Assembly (NCBI GenBank): GCA_023462275.1
Contig: JAEWYD010000399.1
Span: forward strand, 1 to 11,793
Source of the DNA: Actinomycetes bacterium
GTDB taxonomy: Bacteria > Actinomycetota > Actinomycetes > Actinomycetales > Cellulomonadaceae
Reading direction: 5' to 3'
Length of the DNA stretch: 11,793 bases
In this document: piece by piece, positions 1 to 5,282 of the stretch
Numbering within the stretch: position 1 is the stretch's first letter
How the letters are laid out: each line of letters starts with the position of its first letter
Notes under the pieces: generated by a model
Databases searched by the model: none
The model's input: the letters and a program-made list of their open reading frames with translations, nothing else
Told to the model about the DNA's origin: nothing
Position numbers and translations under genes: made by a program

Positions 1-34
1 GGCCCGCGCCGCCCGAGTCGGGCGGTCGCGGGCC
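1..34 (-). terminator. Strong GC hairpin after the DUF5302 gene
   Basis: Bases 1-8 (GGCCCGCG) pair perfectly with 27-34 (CGCGGGCC), and 9-14 (CCGCCC) pair with 20-25 (GGGCGG). This gives a 14-bp stem with one bulged base (T26) and a GAGTC loop. It begins 8 bases past the stop codon at 43-45. There is no T-run, as is usual for actinobacterial terminators. The stem touches the window edge and may continue beyond it, and it could also serve a gene arriving from the left. Confidence 0.6.
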
Positions 35-42
35 CGTGCCCG

Positions 43-228
43 TCAGCCGGTCTTGCGCCGGAACGTCCGCTTACCGCCGCCGGTCACCTCGGAGCCGTGC
101 ACCTGCCCGGTGTTCCGGCGGGACTCCTCGGTGCGGTGGGCCGCCTCCTTCTTGCGGGCGAGCGCCTCGCGGAAGCGCGCCTTCGCGTCGTCGGGTGCCG
201 GGGTCACGGCCTGCTCGTCGCTCGTCAT
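43..228 (-). CDS. DUF5302 family small protein
   Basis: This encodes a 61-residue, very polar protein without membrane segments. The central stretch DDAKARFREALARKK (residues 13-27) is charged and probably helical. The C-terminus ends in a basic FRRKTG. That layout (acidic N-terminus, D-D-x-K-x-x-F-R-E-A-L helix, conserved F-R-R-K-[ST]-G tail) is what I recall for DUF5302, an actinobacterial family of unknown function. The ATG start is supported by a purine-rich ribosome site (GGAAGGA, 234-240) about 5 bases upstream. The gene is divergent from the acyl-CoA ligase and is followed at once by a strong hairpin, so it is probably a single-gene transcript. A nucleic-acid or ribosome-related role would fit the basic tail, but nothing proves it. 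Confidence 0.8.
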   Translation of the reverse strand: MTSDEQAVTPAPDDAKARFREALARKKEAAHRTEESRRNTGQVHGSEVTGGGKRTFRRKTG

Positions 229-249
229 GGCGATCCTTCCGTCGACGTC

Positions 250-265
250 GGGCCCGCACGGGCCC
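250..265. repeat. GC inverted repeat in the DUF5302 leader
   Basis: GGGCCC, spacer GCAC, GGGCCC: a 6-bp all-GC hairpin whose arms are themselves palindromes. It lies 21 bases upstream of the DUF5302 ATG, in what should be its 5' leader. It could fold in the mRNA, but in DNA this rich in GC it could also be chance. Confidence 0.3.
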
Positions 266-333
266 AGGCACAGTCTGCGCCAGACGGCCTGCCCGAGGCC
301 ACCGAGCTCCGTCGTGGCCGGCCCGGGTGGGCC

Positions 334-364
334 CCTACGCATCCGTAGGTTACGGCGTCGTAGG
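334..364. promoter_or_regulatory. Double palindromic operator upstream of the acyl-CoA ligase
   Basis: Site 1 (334-349) is CCTACG-CATC-CGTAGG, a perfect 6-bp inverted repeat with a 4-base spacer. Site 2 (349-364) is GTTACG-GCGT-CGTAGG, the same half-site pattern with two mismatches in the left arm. The two sites share base 349 and are 15 bp apart. The word CGTAGGTTA occurs twice (344-352 and 359-367). Two possible -10 hexamers, TAGGTT at 346-351 and 361-366, sit inside the array, so a bound protein would cover the promoter. The half-site pattern TACG-N4-CGTA resembles operators of TetR-family repressors, which often control fatty acid genes in actinobacteria; the regulator itself is not in the window. 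The array may control both divergent genes. Confidence 0.5.
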
Positions 365-378
365 TTATCGTTGGAGTC

Positions 379-2085
379 GTGATCGAAGGCCACCGACGTC
401 CCTGGCTCGCGTCGTACTCGGCCGGCGTCCCGGCGGACGTCGAGGTGCCGTCCGAGCCCGTCACCGCGGCGCTCGACCGCGCCGCCGCGGCGTATCCGGC
501 ACGCGTCGCCCTCGACTTCATGGGCGCCGTGACGACGTACGCGACTCTCGCGCGTCGCGTGTCCCAGGCCGCCGAGGCCCTGCGCGAGATCGGGGTCCGC
601 GCGGGCGACCGCGTCGCCATCGCGCTGCCGAACTGCGCCACGCACGTCGTCGCCTTCTACGCGGTCCTGCGGCTGGGGGCCGTCGTCGTCGAGCACAACC
701 CCACGTACTCCGCCGAGGAGTTCGCCCACCAGCTGTCCGACAGCGGCGCGACGACGGCCATCGTCTGGGAGAAGGCTGCCGCTGCCGTCCTCGCTGCTCG
801 GCCGCGCACCGCACTGCGGACGGTCGTCGTCGTGGACCTCACGCGCGACCTCCCCTCGGCGAAGCGCGCGGCGCTGCACCTGCCGGTTCCGGCCGCGCGG
901 CGGGTCCGCTCGGCGATGCGCGAGCGCGTGCCGGCCTCCGGCGTCGTGCGCTGGCACCGGCTGGTGAGCCGCTCCCGCCACCTCCCGGCCGACCACCCGG
1001 CGCCCACCGGGGACGACGTCGCCACCCTGCAGTACACCGGCGGGACCACGGGCACGCCCAAGGGCGCCGTCCTCACGCACCGCAACCTGGTCGCGAACGC
1101 CCTCCAGGGCATCGCGTGGACGCAGCACCGCGAGGGCGAGGAGACGATCGACGCCGCCCTCCCCTTCTTCCACGCCTTCGGCCTCACCCTGTGCCTGTCG
1201 TACGCAGTACGGCTGGCCGCGACGATCGTCGTCTTCCCCCGGTTCGACGTCGACCAGGTGCTTGAGGCCCAACGACGCCGGCCCGCGACGTTCTTCCCCG
1301 GCGTGCCGCCGATGTTCGAGCGGCTCGCGGCGGCCGCCCGTCGCGACGGCGTCGACATGACCTCCATCCGCCACTCCATCTCGGGAGCCATGAGCCTGCC
1401 CGCCGAGACGGCGCGATCCTGGGAGGAGGTCACGGGCGGCCTCCTCGTCGAGGGCTACGGGCTCACCGAGACCTCCCCGGTGGTGCTCGGCAACCCCATG
1501 TCGGCCGAGCGCCGGCCCGGCTACCTCGGCATCCCCTTCCCCGGCACCGACATGCGGGTCGTGGACCCGGACGACCCGACGGTGGAGGTGGCGCCCGGCG
1601 AGCGCGGCGAGCTCCTCGTCTCCGGGCCGCAGGTCTTCTCGGGCTACTGGAACAGGCCCGAGGAGTCGGCGCAGGTGCTGGTCGAGCTGGACGGCCGCAG
1701 CTGGCTGCGGACGGGCGACGTCGTCGTGATCGAGAGCGGCGGGTTCGTGCGACTCGTGGACCGCATCAAGGAAGTCATCATCACGGGCGGCTTCAACGTG
1801 TACCCGTCCCAGGTCGAGGACCAGCTCCGCGAGATGCCGGAGATCGAGGACGTCGCCGTCGTCGGCATCCCCGGCGGCGACCTCGGCGAGAAGGTCGTGG
1901 CAGCGATCGTCCTGGCCGAGGGGGTCACGAAGGTGGAGCTGTCGGCGGTGCGGGCGTGGAGCGAGCAGCGCCTGGCGCGCTACGCGCACCCTCGCGACCT
2001 CGTCGTCCTCCCCGAGCTCCCCCGGTCGCAGATCGGCAAGGTGCTCCGGCGCGTCGTCCGCCAGGACATCCTCGACCACCACTGA
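379..2085 (+). CDS. Long-chain fatty-acid-CoA ligase (AMP-binding)
   Basis: This is a 568-residue acyl-CoA synthetase of the ANL superfamily. It activates a carboxylic acid, most likely a long-chain fatty acid, with ATP to an acyl-adenylate and then to acyl-CoA, in the cytoplasm or at the membrane face. The core motifs are in order: the P-loop YTGGTTGTPKG (219-229), YGLTE (360-364), the TGD motif (445-447), the hinge DRIKEVIITGGFNVYP (461-476) and the C-terminal catalytic lysine in PRSQIGK (K554). Length is normal and nothing is broken. The GTG start at 379 is the only sensible start; GGAG (373-376) lies unusually close to it. With a -10 at 361-366 the leader would be only about 6 bases, so initiation may be near-leaderless. 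Substrate chain length cannot be read from sequence. No beta-oxidation genes are adjacent. The upstream palindromes suggest repressor control. Confidence 0.93.
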   Translation: MIEGHRRPWLASYSAGVPADVEVPSEPVTAALDRAAAAYPARVALDFMGAVTTYATLARRVSQAAEALREIGVRAGDRVAIALPNCATHVVAFYAVLRLGAVVVEHNPTYSAEEFAHQLSDSGATTAIVWEKAAAAVLAARPRTALRTVVVVDLTRDLPSAKRAALHLPVPAARRVRSAMRERVPASGVVRWHRLVSRSRHLPADHPAPTGDDVATLQYTGGTTGTPKGAVLTHRNLVANALQGIAWTQHREGEETIDAALPFFHAFGLTLCLSYAVRLAATIVVFPRFDVDQVLEAQRRRPATFFPGVPPMFERLAAAARRDGVDMTSIRHSISGAMSLPAETARSWEEVTGGLLVEGYGLTETSPVVLGNPMSAERRPGYLGIPFPGTDMRVVDPDDPTVEVAPGERGELLVSGPQVFSGYWNRPEESAQVLVELDGRSWLRTGDVVVIESGGFVRLVDRIKEVIITGGFNVYPSQVEDQLREMPEIEDVAVVGIPGGDLGEKVVAAIVLAEGVTKVELSAVRAWSEQRLARYAHPRDLVVLPELPRSQIGKVLRRVVRQDILDHH

Positions 2086-2153
2086 CCCGGGCGGGTCGTC
2101 CGCGGCGCCGGTCGGCACCACTCGGTACCGCCACTGCTGCCCGCTCAGTCGGC

Positions 2154-2636
2154 TCAGGCCTCCGCGACCGCCGAGGCGTCGGCGGCCGCCGCCCGCTCGG
2201 CCCGCAGCGCGCCGATGGCCGCCTCGAAGTCGTCCAGGGACTCGAACGCCTGGTAGACGCTGGCAAAGCGCAGGTACGCGACCTCGTCGAGGTCCCGCAG
2301 CGGCCCGAGGATCGCCAGTCCGATCTCGTGCGCATCGACCTCGGCGGCCCCCGTGCTCCGCAGGGCCTCCTCCACCCGCTGGGCAAGGCGGGCGACGTCG
2401 TCGTCGCCCACAGGGCGGCCCTGGCACGCCTTCCGCACACCGGTCATGATCTTCTCGCGGCTGAACGGCTCGACGACGCCGGACCGCTTGACCACGGACA
2501 GGCTGGCGGTCTCGACCGTGGTGAAGCGGCGGTGGCACTCGGGGCACTGCCGGCGGCGACGGATCGACGCGCCGTCGTCCGAGGTCCGCGAGTCGATCAC
2601 GCGCGAGTCGCCGTGGCGACAGAACGGGCAGTGCAC
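2154..2636 (-). CDS. nrdR: Transcriptional repressor NrdR
   Basis: This is the 160-residue regulator that represses ribonucleotide reductase operons when nucleotide levels (ATP/dATP bound to the ATP-cone) signal enough dNTP. The N-terminal zinc ribbon has its four cysteines: C3 and C6 (HCPFC), and C31 and C34 (CPEC). The segment RFTTVE follows, and then an ATP-cone domain at about residues 48-138 starting VVKRSGVVEPFSREK. The alanine-rich tail (145-160) is variable in the family. The GTG start at 2636 puts HCPFC at the family's usual position and has a good ribosome site (GGGAGGGG, 2644-2651) 7 bases upstream. In-frame starts at 2699 and 2717 would add 21-27 residues of low-complexity sequence and are rejected. 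No nrd genes are in the window. nrdR lies just downstream of the LysM gene and converges on the acyl-CoA ligase with a 68-base gap in which I see no convincing terminator. Confidence 0.96.
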   Translation of the reverse strand: MHCPFCRHGDSRVIDSRTSDDGASIRRRRQCPECHRRFTTVETASLSVVKRSGVVEPFSREKIMTGVRKACQGRPVGDDDVARLAQRVEEALRSTGAAEVDAHEIGLAILGPLRDLDEVAYLRFASVYQAFESLDDFEAAIGALRAERAAAADASAVAEA

Positions 2637-2715
2637 GGCCCGACCCCTCCCTGCGGCCGTCGACACGCGCGGCTGCGCGGGTCGGCCCGCGCCGTTCATC
2701 GCGCAGGCCCGGGCC

Positions 2716-2745
2716 ACGCTACGCAGGGCGTCGCCGTGGGTGCAA
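2716..2745 (-). promoter_or_regulatory. Candidate nrdR promoter
   Basis: On the minus strand, TTGCAC (2740-2745) and TAGCGT (2716-2721) are separated by 18 bases, an acceptable housekeeping sigma pair. Transcription would start near 2709, giving a leader of about 73 bases. This would let nrdR be made independently of the SOS-controlled LysM gene upstream. Confidence 0.45.
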
Positions 2746-2751
2746 GGAGAC

Positions 2752-3183
2752 TCAGGGCGCCGGGACCAGCAGCTCCTGCCCTGCGAGGACGTCGGCCGTG
2801 CCGAGCCCGTTGAGCTCCATCAGGGCCGAGACGACGTCGCGCACGTCCTCGCCCGGGGCCGCGACGTCGCCCGCGATCCCCCACAGCGTCTCCCCGGCGA
2901 CCACGGTGTGCGTGCCGACGGGCACCGCGGCCGGCGCCTCACCCGCCATCGCCTGCTGCGACGCGAACGTCACGCCCAGGGCGGAGAGCAGCGCCAGGAA
3001 GGCGACCACCGCACGGCCGCGCCGCGTCAGCCGGAGACCGGCGCCCGACGTCGCGACGGAAGCCGCGACCGCTGGCCGGGTGCCGTCGGAGACCTGACGG
3101 CCGACGGGCACGACGGCACGCGGCCGGCGCGCCGCGACCGGCCGCGCGAGGTAACCCGTGGTGTCGATGACGAGAGCGCTCAT
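2752..3183 (-). CDS. LysM membrane protein, probable SOS cell-division inhibitor (ChiZ/YneA-like)
   Basis: This encodes 143 residues in three parts. Residues 1-57 form an arginine-rich, probably disordered segment with 10 Arg and few acids. Residues 57-76 form a hydrophobic helix (VVAFLALLSALGVTFA). Residues 91-140 form one LysM peptidoglycan-binding domain (HTVVAGETLWGIA ... LNGL ... LAGQELLVP). AMA-GE after the helix could be a signal peptidase site, so anchoring is not certain. The ATG at 3183 has a strong ribosome site (GGAGGAGG, 3189-3196). The gene is divergent from lexA with two LexA boxes in its promoter. Gene position, size and layout match M. tuberculosis ChiZ (Rv2719c, beside lexA Rv2720) and B. 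subtilis YneA, SOS-induced inhibitors of septation. No hydrolase domain is visible. The whole protein contains no lysine and no cysteine. A general LysM cell-wall protein is the alternative. Confidence 0.85.
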   Translation of the reverse strand: MSALVIDTTGYLARPVAARRPRAVVPVGRQVSDGTRPAVAASVATSGAGLRLTRRGRAVVAFLALLSALGVTFASQQAMAGEAPAAVPVGTHTVVAGETLWGIAGDVAAPGEDVRDVVSALMELNGLGTADVLAGQELLVPAP

Positions 3184-3228
3184 GGCGACCTCCTCCGAGT
3201 CCCGCGGCACCTGCCGCGCCTCCACCGC

Positions 3229-3244
3229 TCGAACGCTTGTTCGT
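3229..3244. promoter_or_regulatory. LexA-binding SOS box 1 (LysM gene side)
   Basis: TCGAAC-GCTT-GTTCGT matches 11 of the 12 fixed positions of the actinobacterial SOS box TCGAAC-N4-GTTCGA. It lies 45 bases upstream of the LysM gene ATG. Its last base, the only mismatch, is also the first base of box 2. Confidence 0.85.
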
Positions 3245-3259
3245 CGAACGTCAGTACGA
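3244..3259. promoter_or_regulatory. LexA-binding SOS box 2 (LysM gene side)
   Basis: TCGAAC-GTCA-GTACGA matches 11 of 12 fixed positions. It shares base 3244 with box 1 and abuts the candidate -10 of the LysM gene at 3260-3265, so LexA bound here would cover the transcription start. Confidence 0.75.
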
Positions 3260-3287
3260 TGTCTACCACACCCCGCCGACACGTCAA
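3260..3287 (-). promoter_or_regulatory. Candidate promoter of the LysM gene
   Basis: On the minus strand, TTGACG (3282-3287, 5 of 6 to consensus) and TAGACA (3260-3265) are separated by 16 bases. The predicted start near 3253 falls inside SOS box 2, which is the arrangement expected for tight LexA repression. Confidence 0.5.
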
Positions 3288-3333
3288 GCGGTCGTGACCG
3301 CTGCCGCGCCTCCCGGACCGCCCGCCGACACGC

Positions 3334-3349
3334 TCGAACAGATGTTTGA
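3334..3349. promoter_or_regulatory. LexA-binding SOS box 3 (lexA autoregulation)
   Basis: TCGAAC-AGAT-GTTTGA matches 11 of 12 fixed positions of the actinobacterial SOS box. Its right arm overlaps the candidate -35 of lexA (3346-3351), as expected for autorepression. Its centre is 90 bp from that of box 2. Confidence 0.85.
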
Positions 3350-3374
3350 TCAGCGGCGGCCGCGGCCCTAGGGT
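3346..3374 (+). promoter_or_regulatory. Candidate lexA promoter
   Basis: TTGATC (3346-3351), a 17-base spacer, then TAGGGT (3369-3374). The -35 lies partly within SOS box 3. The start would be near 3381, giving a leader of about 59 bases to the GTG at 3440. Confidence 0.55.
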
Positions 3375-3439
3375 GGGGCGTGGGAGAAAGACCACCACGT
3401 GCCACTGACACGCACGTGGGTGAGCGATCGGAGGCCACC

Positions 3440-4177
3440 GTGGCGCACACCCCGTCCGACAGCGAGACGCCCTCGAACGACGAGGGCCTCGCCTCGGTCC
3501 ACCCCATCGACGGGGGTGAGGGGCTCACGGCCCGGCAGCGCCTCGTCCTCGACACCATCCGTGCGAGCGTGGAGAACCGCGGCTATCCGCCGAGCATGCG
3601 CGAGATCGGGGAGGCCGTGGGGTTGACCAGCCCGTCGTCGGTCAAGCACCAGCTCACCGTGCTCGAGCGCAAGGGCTACCTCCGCCGCGACCCCAACCGC
3701 CCACGCGCGATCGAGGTCGTCCACCCGGACGACTCGCGGGTCATCGGCGCGCTCGGCGCTCAGCTGGGCGAGGACGCCATGGCGCCCGGCGACGCCGCTC
3801 CCGCACCCGCGTACGTCCCGCTCGTCGGCCGCATCGCCGCCGGCGGGCCGATCCTCGCCGAGCAGGTCGTGGAGGACGTCTTCCCGCTGCCGCGGCAGCT
3901 GGTCGGCGACGGCGAGCTCTTCCTCCTGCGCGTCAGCGGCGACTCGATGATCGACGCGGCGATCTGCGACGGCGACTGGGTCGTGGTGCGGCGGCAGCCG
4001 GTGGCGGAGAACGGGGAGATCGTCGCCGCGATGATCGACGGGGAGGCGACCGTGAAGACGTTCCGCCGAGCCGGCGGCCACGTCACGCTACTGCCGCAGA
4101 ACGCGGCCTACCAGCCCATCCCCGCTGACGACGCCGTCGTGCTCGGACGCGTCGTCAGCGTCCTGCGTAGCCTCTGA
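3440..4177 (+). CDS. lexA: SOS repressor LexA
   Basis: This 245-residue protein is the master repressor of the DNA-damage response. It binds SOS boxes as a dimer and self-cleaves when stimulated by RecA filaments. The N-terminal winged helix-turn-helix covers about residues 28-95 (LTARQRLVLDTI, then GYPPSMREIGEAVGLTSPSSVKH in pieces). The cleavage site is the Ala134-Gly135 bond in GRIAAGGP. The catalytic dyad is Ser169 (SGDSM) and Lys206 (ATVKTF), at the normal spacing. The GTG at 3440 is preferred because GGAGG (3430-3434) lies 5 bases upstream; in-frame GTGs at 3380 and 3416 lack such a site, and 3380 would sit on the predicted transcription start. The gene carries its own SOS box at 3334-3349. 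It is divergent from the LysM gene and convergent with ldh. Confidence 0.97.
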   Translation: MAHTPSDSETPSNDEGLASVHPIDGGEGLTARQRLVLDTIRASVENRGYPPSMREIGEAVGLTSPSSVKHQLTVLERKGYLRRDPNRPRAIEVVHPDDSRVIGALGAQLGEDAMAPGDAAPAPAYVPLVGRIAAGGPILAEQVVEDVFPLPRQLVGDGELFLLRVSGDSMIDAAICDGDWVVVRRQPVAENGEIVAAMIDGEATVKTFRRAGGHVTLLPQNAAYQPIPADDAVVLGRVVSVLRSL

Positions 4178-4182
4178 GCCCG

Positions 4183-4216
4183 CGTGCGGGCGGCCCGCAT
4201 CCGGTCCGCCCGCACG
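4183..4216. terminator. Hairpin between convergent lexA and ldh
   Basis: An 11-bp perfect stem: CGTGCGGGCGG (4183-4193) pairs with CCGCCCGCACG (4206-4216) around a 12-base loop. It starts 6 bases past the lexA stop and lies 17 bases past the ldh stop. There is no T-run on either side. Its position in a 55-base convergent gap suggests it ends both transcripts. Confidence 0.7.
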
Positions 4217-4232
4217 TCGGAGCCGCTACGTC

Positions 4233-5234
4233 CTAGAGCCCCAGGCTCCGCGCGACCTCGCGCACCGCGTCCGCCGACGCCCGCAGGCCGGCGAGCTCGT
4301 CGTACGACATGTCGACCTCCAATGTCGTCCGCACGCCTTCGCGGCCCACCACGCACGGCACCGAGAGGCAGACGTCGTTGATGCCCAGGTAGTTCTCGAG
4401 CCTCGAGGAGACCGGCAGCACCCGACCCTCGTCGCCCAGCACCGCCTCGATGATCCGTGTCCCCGCGAGCCCGACCGCGTAGTTCGTCGCACCCTTGCCG
4501 GCGATGATGCGGTACGCCGAGTGGACGACCTCGCGCTCGATGCGCTCCCGGTCCGCGGCGGTGAGGCTGCCCGTCACCTTGCCGTCCGCGCCGACGACGC
4601 CGGGCCAGCGCATCAGCGGGACGGCGCCGATGCTGGCGGACGTCCACAGCGGGATCTCGCTGTCCCCGTGCTCCCCCGCGATGTAGGCGTGGATGTTCTG
4701 GACCGCCACGCCCGTGTGCTGCGCCAGCAGGTAGCGCAGGCGCGACGAGTCCAGCACGGTCCCCGAGCCGAAGACCTGGCGCGGCGGGAGGCCGGAGATC
4801 TTCTGGGCGGCGTAGGTGACGACGTCGACCGGGTTGGTGACCATCACGAACACGGCCTCGGGAGCCACCTCCACGAGCCGCGGCATGATCGTGCGCATCA
4901 TCCCCACCGTCGCCTCGGCGAGGTCGAGCCGCGTCTGGTTCGGCTTCTGCTTCGCGCCCGCCGTCACGACGACCACGTCGGCGCCGGCGCAGACCTCGAC
5001 GTCGTCGGACCCGATCACGTCCGCCATCGGCACGAACTGGATGCCGTGCGCGATGTCGAGGACCTCGGCCTCGACCTTCGCCGCGTTGATGTCGTGCAGC
5101 GCCACCGTGCGCGCGGTGCCACGCATGAGCATCGCGTAGGCCAGGGTGCTGCCGACGCTCCCGGCGCCCACGACGGCGACCTTGGTCGTGCGGCGGGCGC
5201 CGATGTCAGACGCTGAGCGGCCTGTGGTGTCCAT
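4233..5234 (-). CDS. ldh: L-lactate dehydrogenase
   Basis: This 333-residue NAD-dependent L-lactate dehydrogenase reduces pyruvate to lactate to regenerate NAD+ under oxygen limitation, as a cytoplasmic tetramer. The Rossmann motif is GAGSVG (23-28), with Asp48 after strand 2 favouring NAD. The substrate loop AKQKPNQTR has Gln96 at the position that separates lactate from malate dehydrogenases, and Arg102 as the mobile arginine. The active-site set is Asp162 and Arg165 (LDSSR) with His189 (GEHGDSE). Arg167 and His182 match the two residues that bind fructose-1,6-bisphosphate in bacillus LDH, so allosteric activation is likely. The first 16 residues are a polar extension. The ATG at 5234 follows a ribosome site at 5238-5244. 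The gene lies 45 bases behind dinG on the same strand. Confidence 0.95.
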   Translation of the reverse strand: MDTTGRSASDIGARRTTKVAVVGAGSVGSTLAYAMLMRGTARTVALHDINAAKVEAEVLDIAHGIQFVPMADVIGSDDVEVCAGADVVVVTAGAKQKPNQTRLDLAEATVGMMRTIMPRLVEVAPEAVFVMVTNPVDVVTYAAQKISGLPPRQVFGSGTVLDSSRLRYLLAQHTGVAVQNIHAYIAGEHGDSEIPLWTSASIGAVPLMRWPGVVGADGKVTGSLTAADRERIEREVVHSAYRIIAGKGATNYAVGLAGTRIIEAVLGDEGRVLPVSSRLENYLGINDVCLSVPCVVGREGVRTTLEVDMSYDELAGLRASADAVREVARSLGL

Positions 5235-5276
5235 GTCTCTCCCCGATGCCCGGACGGTCCGTGGCCCCTGGTGGGG

Positions 5277-5282
5277 ACCCTA
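5277..5282 (-). promoter_or_regulatory. Possible ldh -10 overlapping the dinG stop
   Basis: Minus-strand TAGGGT, the same hexamer as the candidate lexA -10, begins with the TAG stop codon of dinG. A start near 5270 would give ldh a leader of about 36 bases. No good -35 is seen at 16-18 bases, so this is weak. Read-through from dinG is the alternative. Confidence 0.25.

Noticed and set aside
2086..2153. Terminator between the convergent acyl-CoA ligase and nrdR genes
   Set aside because: Only a 4-bp stem (GCGG-GTCGT-CCGC, 2091-2103) is present, too weak to call.
2238..2256. SOS-like TCGAAC inside nrdR
   Set aside because: The right arm (GGTAGA) does not match GTTCGA, and the site is within coding sequence. 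Other TCGAAC words at about 3474, 6046 and 10786 also lack a second arm.
43..2547. A long minus-strand open frame antisense to the acyl-CoA ligase
   Set aside because: Only its last 61 codons (DUF5302) look like protein. The rest is antisense composition opposite an intact enzyme gene.
2637..2717. Longer NrdR start at 2699 or 2717
   Set aside because: The extra residues are not part of the family, and the only good ribosome site is in front of the GTG at 2636.
3380..3439. Longer LexA start at GTG 3380 or 3416
   Set aside because: Neither has a ribosome site, and 3380 coincides with the predicted transcription start. GTG 3440 has GGAGG at 5 bases.
5251..5279. Small hairpins (CGGAC-G-GTCCG, CCCC-TGGT-GGGG) between dinG and ldh
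   Set aside because: The stems are 4-5 bp, mutually exclusive and not clearly better than chance in this GC-rich DNA. They match neither a Rex operator nor a solid terminator.
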